DNA from: Anabaena sp. PCC 7108
Lineage (GTDB): Bacteria; Cyanobacteriota; Cyanobacteriia; Cyanobacteriales; Nostocaceae
Direction: 5' to 3'
Length of the DNA stretch: 64,000 nucleotides
Assembly (NCBI RefSeq): GCF_000332135.1
Contig: NZ_KB235896.1
Location: 372,001-436,000 of the forward strand
This document shows positions 26,303 through 34,591 of the stretch, piece by piece (position 1 is the stretch's first letter; each line of letters starts with the position of its first letter). Both the position numbers and the translations under genes were made by a program. The notes beneath the pieces were generated by a model. That model was not told the origin of the DNA. It was given only the letters and a program-made list of their open reading frames with translations, and did not search any database.

Positions 26303-27904
26303 TTAATTGTTCAAGAAAGGCTTAATACCGTTGCCAAGCATTTTAATTTGCGTACCAGGATAATAGAACTGGAGAATTTTGTTACTGGACCAACCTAGCT
26401 TGGCTAAATGTTGAGCGCCTGTTTGACTTAATCCAACACCATGTCCTAGCCCACCACCGATAAAGGCATATCCCCACACACCTGGTGTACCCTTGTTTAT
26501 GGGTTGCAGATAAAACAGTGTACTGCGGGGAGCCGCAAAAGCACTGCGGACTTCATCTTTGTGAAGAACAAAAACGCCGATATCAGTTTTCACGGCTAAA
26601 TCCAGAATCCTACCACTTTCACTCCGCTTAACTACAGCTATAGCCTGAATTGTTTTAAATTTGGCATAGGGACTCTTTTTGACGCGCAAAAATTTCTGCA
26701 AGTCTTTGGTAATGTCCTCTAGGCTGGTTTGCTTGTTCCAGCGAAATACATCCCAGCTACTTTCATTAAATCCTTGTTGCAGGTTAATAAACTGTTGGAA
26801 ATTTTTTTCGTCTGCTAAACTCTTTTTAGATAGATTCCAAAGATTTGTAGATGCATCAATAATAGGTCGTAAATAGGGACGATCTTCGCCATTCCAAACA
26901 TCGCTAAAAGAAGCTGTAACACCACCTGTAGTCGAAGAATATAGGGCATCTACTAACTCGTTATTATAGGTTAGTACCATACCGCGTGTGGTAGCGATCG
27001 CTTGATCTGTTATCTTTGCCACTCCGTTCAGCCCATCATAAACTTGGCAGTGGGTATCGGCACATAATTGGTAGTCATCAACAGCAAACCTGCGTAAATT
27101 CCTAAGAGCATAGGTGCGAGCAATAACTGCCTGGGCTTCTAGAGATGTCTTGGGCGCACTCGTACCAATTTCATAGGGTAAAACTCCCCGTAAATAGGTT
27201 TCTAAGGGGACTTGATTAACCAAAGAGTAAGTACCGTAGGCGTTGGGTTGCAAGTTCATCCTGCCAGCATAAAGACGAGCATTCCCGGTTTTTTCGCTTT
27301 TATTTACCCGAATTAAGTTCTTTTCAGTGCTAATTTCTAGAAAGTTCTGGCTGTAGCGTTTACCGTTGACTACCCAACTGACTCGCGGGACTTGTTTGAG
27401 AATTTGGGTATCTAGGTAGGGAAGTTTCTGTCCAGAAGTTTCTATACTTTGTAATAACAAGCGTCGGAGTAAAGGACTGCTGTAAACATCTCGTTTTGCC
27501 CATACTTGCCAGCGTTCTGGCTGGGCTATTTCCACCTGTATTCCTTGATCACGCCAGCTTTTGGCACTGTCTTCCGCCGTTTCAAAGGTGCGGTAGTTAC
27601 CTAAAACCACTACCTCTTGAACTTTGGGTGCGGGTAGGACTTCCATGACTGTTTCCAGTTGAATGGGGTTAGATGTGACTAGGGTTTGAGGCTGATTATT
27701 TACTGAAAATTTTAGCTTTAAGCGATCGCCCTTTGTTGGTGTTAGTTCCAGTTTGGCTGCGGGTGTTGCTCCAAATCGCTGTACAATCCCAATTTTTAGT
27801 TCTATGTCTGGGCTATTGTTTACAGGCTCGGATGCAGCAGTTAGTCCTAATAAACAAAAGGTCGTTAGTATTTTGTAGGCAGAACGACAGAAAAAAATTT
27901 TCAT
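26303..27904 (-). CDS. SpoIID/LytB domain protein
   Basis: An exported protein of about 533 residues from the ATG at 27904, where MKIFFCRSAYKILTTFCLLG forms a signal peptide. A longer frame to 27994 is open but lacks one. The C-terminal half is a SpoIID domain: GRMNLQPNAYGTYSLVNQVP, then LETYLRGVLPYEIG, AQAVIARTYALRN, STTGGVTASFSDVW and GGGLGHGVGLSQTGAQ. In Bacillus, SpoIID is a lytic transglycosylase; cyanobacterial homologues probably remodel peptidoglycan. A SPOR-like section (YRTFETAEDSAKSWRDQG) lies near residue 125 and may bind denuded glycan. Confidence 0.9.
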   Translation of the reverse strand: MKIFFCRSAYKILTTFCLLGLTAASEPVNNSPDIELKIGIVQRFGATPAAKLELTPTKGDRLKLKFSVNNQPQTLVTSNPIQLETVMEVLPAPKVQEVVVLGNYRTFETAEDSAKSWRDQGIQVEIAQPERWQVWAKRDVYSSPLLRRLLLQSIETSGQKLPYLDTQILKQVPRVSWVVNGKRYSQNFLEISTEKNLIRVNKSEKTGNARLYAGRMNLQPNAYGTYSLVNQVPLETYLRGVLPYEIGTSAPKTSLEAQAVIARTYALRNLRRFAVDDYQLCADTHCQVYDGLNGVAKITDQAIATTRGMVLTYNNELVDALYSSTTGGVTASFSDVWNGEDRPYLRPIIDASTNLWNLSKKSLADEKNFQQFINLQQGFNESSWDVFRWNKQTSLEDITKDLQKFLRVKKSPYAKFKTIQAIAVVKRSESGRILDLAVKTDIGVFVLHKDEVRSAFAAPRSTLFYLQPINKGTPGVWGYAFIGGGLGHGVGLSQTGAQHLAKLGWSSNKILQFYYPGTQIKMLGNGIKPFLNN

Positions 27905-28090
27905 GGAAACTGGATTTTGCTCCCACAGTGAGGCTTTGGGGCTGATTTTAATTGGTTTTGCAGTGTTTTTGCAGTGTCGCATACCCATTCCCATAATAGC
28001 ATTACCATTTTTTTGCCCAACACTTGCTTTATTGAAGTCATAACGACTATGATTTATCTACATGTACAAAACTAATCAGCAAATTTTTTT

Positions 28091-28354
28091 ATGGTTAGGA
28101 TTCAAGAAATTCCCTTAAATCAAATTCAGCGTCCCTTGCCGCGTCAAAACGATCCCCAGAAAGTAGCATCTTTAATGGCATCGATAGCGGAAATTGGGCA
28201 GCAAGAACCAATAGATGTCCTAGAAGTAGATGGACGTTATTATGGCTTTTCTGGTTGCCACCGCTATGAAGCTTGCCAGCGCTTAGGCCAAGAAACTATT
28301 ATAGCCAGAGTTCGTAAAGCCACTAAGAGTGTTCTCAAGATGCACTTAGCTTAA
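28091..28354 (+). CDS. srx: Sulfiredoxin
   Basis: Reduces hyperoxidised (sulfinic) 2-Cys peroxiredoxin using ATP. It is 87 residues with a ParB/sulfiredoxin fold. The catalytic signature is FSGCHRYEA with Cys56, and PLPRQNDPQKVASLMASI precedes it. It is followed by dps on the same strand, which suggests a peroxide-response cluster. It is divergent from the SpoIID gene. Confidence 0.93.
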   Translation: MVRIQEIPLNQIQRPLPRQNDPQKVASLMASIAEIGQQEPIDVLEVDGRYYGFSGCHRYEACQRLGQETIIARVRKATKSVLKMHLA

Positions 28355-28446
28355 ACAGGGAATAGGGAACAGTAATAGAAAAAGGGATTGAGAACCCCAC
28401 CATCTTTAACTTGCCACTTTAATTCAGTTATTTGGAGTCAAAAATC

Positions 28447-28938
28447 ATGTCATTTCCAGTAAAAGTCAAAAATGTCAACATCGGTATTAATGATGCTAGT
28501 AGAGGCGAAATTGCCGAAGGATTGTCTCGCTTATTGGCTGACACCTATTCACTTTATCTGAAAACTCACAATTTTCATTGGAATGTGACAGGTCCAATGT
28601 TCCAAACATTGCATCTGATGTTTGAGACACAGTATACAGAACTAGCCTTAGCAGTGGATTTAATTGCCGAAAGGATTAGAGCGCTGGGCTATCCCGCACC
28701 AGGAACTTATAGTGAATATGCCAAACTGAGTTCGATTCCAGAAACTCCTGGAGTTCCTAAAGCAAAGGAAATGATCCAGCTATTAGTAGAAGGACAAGAA
28801 ACCTTAGTCAGAACTGCCCGATCTATCTTCCCATTGGTAGATGCAGTTAATGACGAACCTAGTGCAGATTTATTAACTCAAAGGATGCAGGTTCATGAAA
28901 AAACTGCTTGGATGTTGAGAAGTTTGCTGGAAGAGTAG
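28447..28938 (+). CDS. dps: Dps-family ferritin-like DNA-protection protein
   Basis: A dodecameric mini-ferritin that oxidises Fe(II) with hydrogen peroxide and stores it, protecting DNA. About 163 residues from the ATG at 28447; TTG at 28432 opens the same frame but overlaps the GGAG ribosome site. The inter-subunit ferroxidase ligands are in [29 protein letters not shown], here two histidines with Asp/Glu partners. [17 protein letters not shown] closes the four-helix bundle. It sits between sulfiredoxin and an HTH-GrpE-like gene. Cyanobacteria encode several Dps paralogues with different metal centres. Confidence 0.94.
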   Translation: MSFPVKVKNVNIGINDASRGEIAEGLSRLLADTYSLYLKTHNFHWNVTGPMFQTLHLMFETQYTELALAVDLIAERIRALGYPAPGTYSEYAKLSSIPETPGVPKAKEMIQLLVEGQETLVRTARSIFPLVDAVNDEPSADLLTQRMQVHEKTAWMLRSLLEE

Positions 28939-28990
28939 AGATTGAGCAAATGGGGTATAATAGGGAACAATGCTGTATACCCCATGCTTT

Positions 28991-29689
28991 ATGTTAAATA
29001 ATGATTTCACCAAAAAGTTGCAGAATTTAATGCAACGTGTGGGTATTTCCAGTTTTAAAGCTTTAAGTCGTGCTGCTGGGGTTTCAGAGCGGCAAATCCT
29101 GTGTTTACGACATGGAAAGCTTGAGCAGATGCGATTAGAGGTACTACTTAAGCTAGGCAAAATATTACAAATATCATTAGATGAATTAGTAGCAACTTTT
29201 TCAGATAGGATTGCTAATTCCCAAATACTGGCTGCGGAAGTCAACACACAGCATTTAAATACAGAGACAAAATTATTACAAGAAATTGCTGAGTTAAAAG
29301 CGGAGTACCGGAGAATTTTGCTGACAGTTGAACAACAACGAGAGTTATTACAGCAAGAGTTTCAGCAGTCTAGTTTGCAAATTTTGGAGTCTTTATTATT
29401 GTTTTGGCCGACAGCAGCGCAAAAGGTTAAGGAGAATCCCCAGTTAGATGCGGTAAAAATATTAGTGCCTTTAGTGCAGAATTCCTTAGATAAATTATTA
29501 CAGGCTTGGGGTGTAGAAGCGATCGCCTCTGTGGGCGCAGAAATTCCCTATAATCCGCAATTACACCAATTATTGGCTGGAACCGCCCAACCTGGCGAAA
29601 TTGTGAAGGTGAGTTATATTGGATACAGTCAAGGTGAAAAGCTGCTTTATCGAGTTCAGGTGAATCGGCTCACAAATGTTCAAGGTTAA
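28991..29689 (+). CDS. XRE-type HTH protein fused to a GrpE-like domain
   Basis: A 232-residue protein from the ATG at 28991; an upstream ATG at 28970 adds seven residues. The N-terminus is an XRE/Cro helix-turn-helix (SSFKALSRAAGVSERQILCLRHGK). Residues about 80-120 form a coiled coil (QEIAELKAEYRRILLTVEQQ). The C-terminus resembles the GrpE beta domain: KLLQAWGVEAIASVGAEIPY, then NPQLHQLL, GEIVKV and IGYSQGEKLL. GrpE is the nucleotide exchange factor for DnaK. A DNA-binding GrpE-like protein could link chaperone status to transcription. It lies just downstream of dps. Confidence 0.75.
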   Translation: MLNNDFTKKLQNLMQRVGISSFKALSRAAGVSERQILCLRHGKLEQMRLEVLLKLGKILQISLDELVATFSDRIANSQILAAEVNTQHLNTETKLLQEIAELKAEYRRILLTVEQQRELLQQEFQQSSLQILESLLLFWPTAAQKVKENPQLDAVKILVPLVQNSLDKLLQAWGVEAIASVGAEIPYNPQLHQLLAGTAQPGEIVKVSYIGYSQGEKLLYRVQVNRLTNVQG

Positions 29690-29913
29690 CTATTGATTTG
29701 CCATGAATCAATTCATATCATAAATTTGTTAATTATCAGTTCATAAATAACAATTTTATATGATTTTTTAACTAAAGAATCTCACTTTTTTAGTCTAATT
29801 TTCATAATTAAAATAATTTAGAGGGTTGAGAAAATTAGATTTTTTTTTAATTGCGATATTGGTATATACTAGCTAAAACAGAACATCATTGAGTCAATCA
29901 GAGTAACTTAATT

Positions 29914-30240
29914 ATGAGTCAGCAGGTGAAAGTTCTTACAATCGAAAAAAATTTAAATGCCGACACCTCAGAAGAATTTCAGCAAGACATTGCCCAAATT
30001 CTAGAAAGTGGCGCAAAAATTGTATTAGTTGATTGTCAAAATATCACGTTTCTAGATAGTTCTGGTTTAGGAACTCTGGTGTTAGCATTCAAAATGCTAC
30101 GGGATGTTGGCACAAAAATGGTTCTTTGTTCTATTAATGAACAAGTGAGGATGATTTTTGAGTTGACTAGTATGAATGAGGTATTTGAAATATTTCCCAG
30201 TCAAGATGCCTTTAATCAGGTTTTAACCGCTAAAAATTAA
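29914..30240 (+). CDS. STAS-domain anti-sigma factor antagonist
   Basis: A 108-residue SpoIIAA/RsbV-like protein. The phosphoacceptor loop is FLDSSGLGTLVLAF, with Ser49 in the position equivalent to SpoIIAA Ser58. Such proteins switch partners with an RsbW-like kinase according to phosphorylation. The gene converges exactly on a receiver-PP2C phosphatase gene: the two stop codons abut with no spacer. That phosphatase is the likely activator. No RsbW-type kinase is encoded nearby. Confidence 0.93.
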   Translation: MSQQVKVLTIEKNLNADTSEEFQQDIAQILESGAKIVLVDCQNITFLDSSGLGTLVLAFKMLRDVGTKMVLCSINEQVRMIFELTSMNEVFEIFPSQDAFNQVLTAKN

Positions 30241-31377
30241 TTAATCGAATTTAATTTGCAAAATAGATAAATCATCATCAAAGGCTTCTTTGGAGTTTAA
30301 ATTTATTAAGTAATTCAGTATATGATCAAGTTGATGATCATCTGAATGCTGTAAGCTAAGTATTAGCTGAACAAATGCATCTAGACTCCAAAGAGTGCCA
30401 TCTGATTTAGTAATTTCGTAAGCACCATCACTAAAAATATAAAGGCTACTAAATTGGTCAATATTGCAAGTGCTATCAACATATGTAGCTTCAGGAAACA
30501 TCCCCACTGGCATACCTGGTGTTTTTAATAGTTTTACTTCAGGACTGATAGAAGATTTTTTGGATACTAATATAGCGGGTGGATGTCCACCACTGGCATA
30601 AATTAATTGGCGATTGAGTCGGTTATAAACTCCATACCAAATAGTAAAGTATTTATCATTTTTATAATTCATTTGAAAGGTATCATTCAACGCTGCTAAT
30701 ACCTGACTAGGTTGATAGTAATTGAGTCCTTTCAGCGCTCGAGAGCGAAGTAAATTCAGTACAGAAACAGAGGGTAAAGTTGCTCTGAGTCCATGTCCAG
30801 CAGTATCTAAGAGATAAATTGCTAAAGAGTCGGCATCAAGCCAGTAATAATCAAAGCAATCACCACCAAGTTGTCGAGAGGGAAGAAATCGAGAATTAAT
30901 TCCCAGAGGTGTGGATATAGGTACAGGTAGAAGAGATTTTACATATTCTGCTGCTTCTGCTAGTTCTGTTTCTAATAATAGCTTTTGGGTTTGTAAATCT
31001 CGATTTAACTGATGTAGACGTAATCCGGCTCTCACTCTGGCTTGGAGTTCATTTTGCTCAATAGGTTTGGAGATAAAATCATCAGCACCAGCATCTAGTC
31101 CCTTAACCCGATCTGCGACTGAATCTAGGGATGTTAATAAAATAAAGAAGCTGGTGGATAACTGAGGATCTTTCTTGACGCGATCGCATACTTCCAGACC
31201 TGTTAAACCTGGCATCATCCAATCACAAATAATTAGGGCTGGAGGACAAGCAAGAGCCTGTAAAATTCCTTCCTGCCCATTATTAGCAGTAATTACTTGA
31301 TAACCCTGTTTTTCTAACATCCTTTTCAGGAGAATCTGTATTGAGTAGTCATCATCAATTACTAGGATTTTAAACAT
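30241..31377 (-). CDS. Response regulator with PP2C/SpoIIE phosphatase output
   Basis: A 378-residue protein from MFKILVIDDD at 31377; an upstream frame adds six residues. The receiver domain spans residues about 1-120, with the phosphoacceptor Asp in ICDWMMPG and a conserved FISKPIEQNELQARV. A short coiled linker (LNRDLQTQKLLLETELAE) precedes the RsbU/SpoIIE phosphatase domain: GGDCFDYYWLDADSLAIYLLD, then GHGLRATL and SDGAYE near the end with metal-binding Asp. It should dephosphorylate the neighbouring STAS protein when activated by an unidentified histidine kinase. Confidence 0.93.
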   Translation of the reverse strand: MFKILVIDDDYSIQILLKRMLEKQGYQVITANNGQEGILQALACPPALIICDWMMPGLTGLEVCDRVKKDPQLSTSFFILLTSLDSVADRVKGLDAGADDFISKPIEQNELQARVRAGLRLHQLNRDLQTQKLLLETELAEAAEYVKSLLPVPISTPLGINSRFLPSRQLGGDCFDYYWLDADSLAIYLLDTAGHGLRATLPSVSVLNLLRSRALKGLNYYQPSQVLAALNDTFQMNYKNDKYFTIWYGVYNRLNRQLIYASGGHPPAILVSKKSSISPEVKLLKTPGMPVGMFPEATYVDSTCNIDQFSSLYIFSDGAYEITKSDGTLWSLDAFVQLILSLQHSDDHQLDHILNYLINLNSKEAFDDDLSILQIKFD

Positions 31378-31638
31378 AATAAATAGAGTATACAATCAGG
31401 AAATATTTTTATGCTAATGATGTAATTTATAGCCAATACAGATGGTTACTTCCACAACACCATTAACCCATTTTCAAGCAACTCAATTGTGAATCCTTAT
31501 GTTTTTCTATATTCATCAAATATTACAGCAGATTGCCAGTTAGAGGAGGTATAAACTGAAAATCAAAATATGGCATACCCTAGGCGGCGCTATCCAATAT
31601 TCAGGGGCGTTCACTTCTAACTCCTGCATTCTGCTGTA

Positions 31639-32406
31639 TTATGGTGGTGACAGAGGGTTGAGCCATAAAAGTAGGGCTTTTTTAAGCTGGTTCAAGTCGC
31701 GGTATACTTCTTGCTTAAACCATTGACCTAAAGCATCAAAAGGTGTAAAAGAAGTTCCTGGTTGCCATTTAATATCTTGACCTAATGGTGTGGTGTGACT
31801 TCCAGATAAGGTTTGTACTGTTACCATTTCTGGAAAGCGATTTTGTAGGATTTTTGTTAAAGCTAGGGATTGATCAAGATTATCATTGCTAAATTTTATA
31901 ATTAAATTACGCCGAATTTGATAAAGGTCTTGAACAAGTTGGTTAGTTTCTTGGGGTGTGGGGGTAAACTCGATTGCTAAGGTAGAATTTAATTGTTCTA
32001 CTAAGGGGATAGCTTCTTTGGCGGTGTAGTTGTTAAAGGAGATGAGAATATTACCTGCACGTTCTACTTTAAACAGACTACCAATGAGTAAATGGAGTTT
32101 GCAACCCATACTATGGCCAACTCCATAGGTAGGGAGATAAAGCTTGCGTAATTCTCCAGAATCTTGTAGGCGTTCTAGAGTGCGTTCAAAGTTAAGTAGT
32201 ACAGATTGTGCGATCGCAGTATGATCTAATGTGTTGATAAAGGGAGTCGCAATCACAACATATCCTTTTTCTGCAAACTGTTCTAATAACAAACGGTAAG
32301 TCAGATGAGGTGCAGTGGCGACGAATGCTCCTCCCAAGAAATGGATTATACCGATAGGATTTCTGGGAATCACTACCCAGTTACCTCTGATTTCTTTCCA
32401 GTCCAT
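31639..32406 (-). CDS. DUF1350 alpha/beta-hydrolase-like protein
   Basis: A 255-residue protein of the DUF1350 family, conserved in cyanobacteria and plastids. It opens with WVVIPRNPIGIIHFLGGAFV, typical of the family, and has a hydrolase-like nucleophile elbow GHSMGCK near residue 97. The C-terminal SGSHTTPLGQDI holds a possible catalytic His. The enzymatic activity is not established, and chloroplast homologues are also uncharacterised. A MITE (32449-32596) lies 42 bp upstream of its start and may affect its promoter. Confidence 0.9.
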   Translation of the reverse strand: MDWKEIRGNWVVIPRNPIGIIHFLGGAFVATAPHLTYRLLLEQFAEKGYVVIATPFINTLDHTAIAQSVLLNFERTLERLQDSGELRKLYLPTYGVGHSMGCKLHLLIGSLFKVERAGNILISFNNYTAKEAIPLVEQLNSTLAIEFTPTPQETNQLVQDLYQIRRNLIIKFSNDNLDQSLALTKILQNRFPEMVTVQTLSGSHTTPLGQDIKWQPGTSFTPFDALGQWFKQEVYRDLNQLKKALLLWLNPLSPP

Positions 32407-32448
32407 ACCAATATAAGATACCTAGGGTAAGCTGTACTAATGCTTAAT

Positions 32449-32596
32449 CAATACCTTGTCCAAATTGGAAAAAGCCTTGATTTGTAGGTTGGGTTGTCGA
32501 ACGTAAACGTTCGCGGAGCAATCAGCATGAAACCCAACAAATGCGTTGGGTTGCGCTGTCTCTTAACCCAACCTACTGACAATGGACAAGGTATTG
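32449..32596. mobile_element. MITE (148 bp) with 14-bp TIRs and TTAAT duplication
   Basis: CAATACCTTGTCCA at 32449-32462 is exactly inverted at 32583-32596. TTAAT flanks both ends directly (32444-32448 and 32597-32601), a 5-bp target-site duplication. Inside, GTAGGTTGGGTT (32484-32495) and AACCCAACCTAC (32565-32576) form a second perfect inverted repeat, and ACGTAAACGT is a small internal palindrome. It is non-coding. The matching ends and clean duplication suggest a fairly recent insertion. The 32602-32747 remainder holds only the solo AGAGGGTGTTGGAAAAGT. Confidence 0.9.
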
Positions 32597-32747
32597 TTAA
32601 TTCATATTATTTAATTTTACTCCCTTCTTACCAGAAGATGGGTAAATTACCCTGATTTACTAAGAGGGTGTTGGAAAAGTATTCTATAAAACTAAATAAT
32701 CTCTAGAAATCTAAACTCAATCTTTTACCAGTTTAATGTTAACCGAC

Positions 32748-33467
32748 TTAGCTCTGATTTTGTAACCTTCTCATTTCATATTGTACATCTAAAGCAATTT
32801 GCAATGCTTCATTTAATAATCTACCATGCTCACTTGCTTGTTCAGTAACTTGCATTGATGTTAAAGTTGCTAGATTATTAACAAATAGTTCGGAGTTTTT
32901 GAGAATAAACGTTTTATTTTCTCGGAGAATTTTCTCTGTTTTTAAAGCGCGAGTTAAATCATTCTTAGTCAGGTGTAAGGCTTCAATTACTTTATCTCTC
33001 TGCTTGATTCCTACTTCTGAGTTTCCTGCTGCTTCTATTTGATCATTAATCTCAATAGCTTTAATAACGGCATTATAACGCTCAACATCATTGAGTAAGA
33101 TTCGCAGAGAATTTGTCATATTGGTTTTAAGAAATTTACTTTTAGTTTTCCACACTATATATAATATGATTTGGATCATCCCACCCAGCCAAAGACCAAG
33201 GAGTATTAATAATATCCCTGATGCAACTTTTATCTGTGGAGCAAATAATTTCAGGCTTATATCAAATAGCAAATAAACAAAGGTAAAGGTAGAAAACCCA
33301 ATAAAAACTATGGTTACACCTTCAGAACCCTTGATTTTTGATATTGATTGCTTTAGCCATCTTTTCAGTGGATTAGTAATGATAATTAATTCATCATTAA
33401 CAGGTAAATTAGTCAATTCCTGAAGCTCTTTTTGACTAATCTCCAAGCCCTGTAAATCATCCCGCAC
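32748..33467 (-). CDS. Membrane protein with helical cytoplasmic domain, unknown function
   Basis: A 239-residue protein with two transmembrane helices, at residues about 50-74 (GVTIVFIGFSTFTFVYLLFD) and 80-105 (VASGILLILLGLWLGGMIQI). A basic KRWLKQSISKIKG precedes the first. The remaining ~130 residues are helical and charged (EINDQIEAAGNSEVGIKQRD, ALKTEKILRENKTFILKNSE), probably a coiled coil. I recognise no domain. It is a single gene in a MITE-rich region. Confidence 0.6.
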   Translation of the reverse strand: MRDDLQGLEISQKELQELTNLPVNDELIIITNPLKRWLKQSISKIKGSEGVTIVFIGFSTFTFVYLLFDISLKLFAPQIKVASGILLILLGLWLGGMIQIILYIVWKTKSKFLKTNMTNSLRILLNDVERYNAVIKAIEINDQIEAAGNSEVGIKQRDKVIEALHLTKNDLTRALKTEKILRENKTFILKNSELFVNNLATLTSMQVTEQASEHGRLLNEALQIALDVQYEMRRLQNQS

Positions 33468-33567
33468 AGTTTTTAAATCCTCGCCAAAATAGTGATTTAG
33501 TCTAATATAGCAATCAAATTTAGAGAATAGTAACTAACTAGGCATTCTGGCAGACAAAAATATATCT

Positions 33568-33692
33568 AGGACTAAAGCTGCGTGTCACACCAAAAATCTA
33601 TTGTAGGGTGCGTCAGACTGCATAAATCTAGTAAATAAACGGATTTTTGATATCTGACGCACCCTACCAATGTGCCAGTTGCGTAAGTCCTG
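33568..33692 (-). mobile_element. MITE-like element, second copy of the AGGACTTACGCAA family
   Basis: On the minus strand it opens with AGGACTTACGCAACTGGCAC, matching the element at 252-377. The internal inverted arms GTAGGGTGCGTCAGA and TCTGACGCACCCTAC are intact. The other terminus (AGGACTAAAGCTGCGTGTCA) has diverged. ATATCT flanks both sides (33562-33567 and 33693-33698), consistent with a 5- or 6-bp target duplication. It lies in a 459-bp gene-free gap. Confidence 0.8.
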
Positions 33693-33702
33693 ATATCTAT
33701 AG

Positions 33703-33822
33703 CAGTCAGATTTGATTTATGTAGGGGTTTAGCAGTGCTAAACCCCTACCGATAAAGGCTGTTTGTGTGCGGAATTTGTATGGCTACGCCACGCAAGCTA
33801 TCAAAAATCAAATAGTAGTCCT
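33703..33822. mobile_element. MITE-like element with GGGGTTTAGCA hairpin, copy 2
   Basis: Related to 20734-20823: shared ATTTGATTTATGTAGGGG and ATCAAATAGTAGTC ends. The centre is a perfect palindrome, GTAGGGGTTTAGCA-G-TGCTAAACCCCTAC (33721-33749). Compared with copy 1, about 37 bp is added at 33761-33797. The addition contains the small repeat ATGGCTACGCCACGCAAGC and has GCT at both edges. Confidence 0.7.
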
Positions 33823-33926
33823 ATAGCTAAAAATTTACTTCTGAGCTAGTAAATTACTGTTTAGTTCATTCACAAGGAGAGATGGTAATAAATGGAGTTA
33901 GTATTTCCTCGTAACTACGCCAGCTA

Positions 33927-34304
33927 CTACTTATTAAATGAAGTGACTAAATAATAACCTATTATAGCAAATGCAAAAAGTATAGTGGCGGAATATATGA
34001 CTACATCCTTAACAATAAATGATATCCAATCTTTTCTCAGTTCTTGTTTAAACTTGAGTTCCCGCAACTTACGCTCAAGTTCTGCATCTTCCTTGGTAGA
34101 TAAATTTACAGTACGGCTAGTGTATATATCATCAATTATTTCTGCTGTACTCTCTGTATCTTCCTCAGTGACAAAAGTTGCCAATGGATGATTTGTCTGT
34201 GTTGATATAATTGGTAAATTATCTTGATGAAGATTATTAACTTCCTTTTTGATAACTTTTTTGACAATTTTGGTTATTAAAGCTTCTAAGTTTTTTTCTG
34301 TCAT
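33927..34304 (-). CDS. Small C-terminally anchored membrane protein, unknown function
   Basis: A 125-residue protein with a single transmembrane segment near the C-terminus (residues about 98-118, DVVIYSATILFAFAIIGYYL). The N-terminal ~90 residues are polar and charged, with a basic helix (ALITKIVKKVIKKEVNNL) and an acidic middle (TEEDTESTAEIIDD). I recognise no domain. The topology is like a tail-anchored protein. It is a single gene with no operon partner. Confidence 0.55.
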   Translation of the reverse strand: MTEKNLEALITKIVKKVIKKEVNNLHQDNLPIISTQTNHPLATFVTEEDTESTAEIIDDIYTSRTVNLSTKEDAELERKLRELKFKQELRKDWISFIVKDVVIYSATILFAFAIIGYYLVTSFNK

Positions 34305-34591
34305 CTGTTATTAATGGGGAGATTTTATAGCAGACTGTTTATATTTAAGTTTAGTTTAACTGAAGTGTGAATGACTGAAGTCTTTGCTACGAAAATAAGG
34401 ACTGCGGTTAATTTGTCAATCAGTATTCAGTGATTCTAGATGCAGAAATACTCTAATTTTCAGGTTTTAGGTAAAATTGAGTTAAGATTTTGGGACTCTT
34501 AACCGTAAAAGGCAGAATTCCATTTGTATCTTATTCTTGTAGGTTGAAAATCGTCTATAGAGCCAGATCACCAGCCAATCATTATCATATT

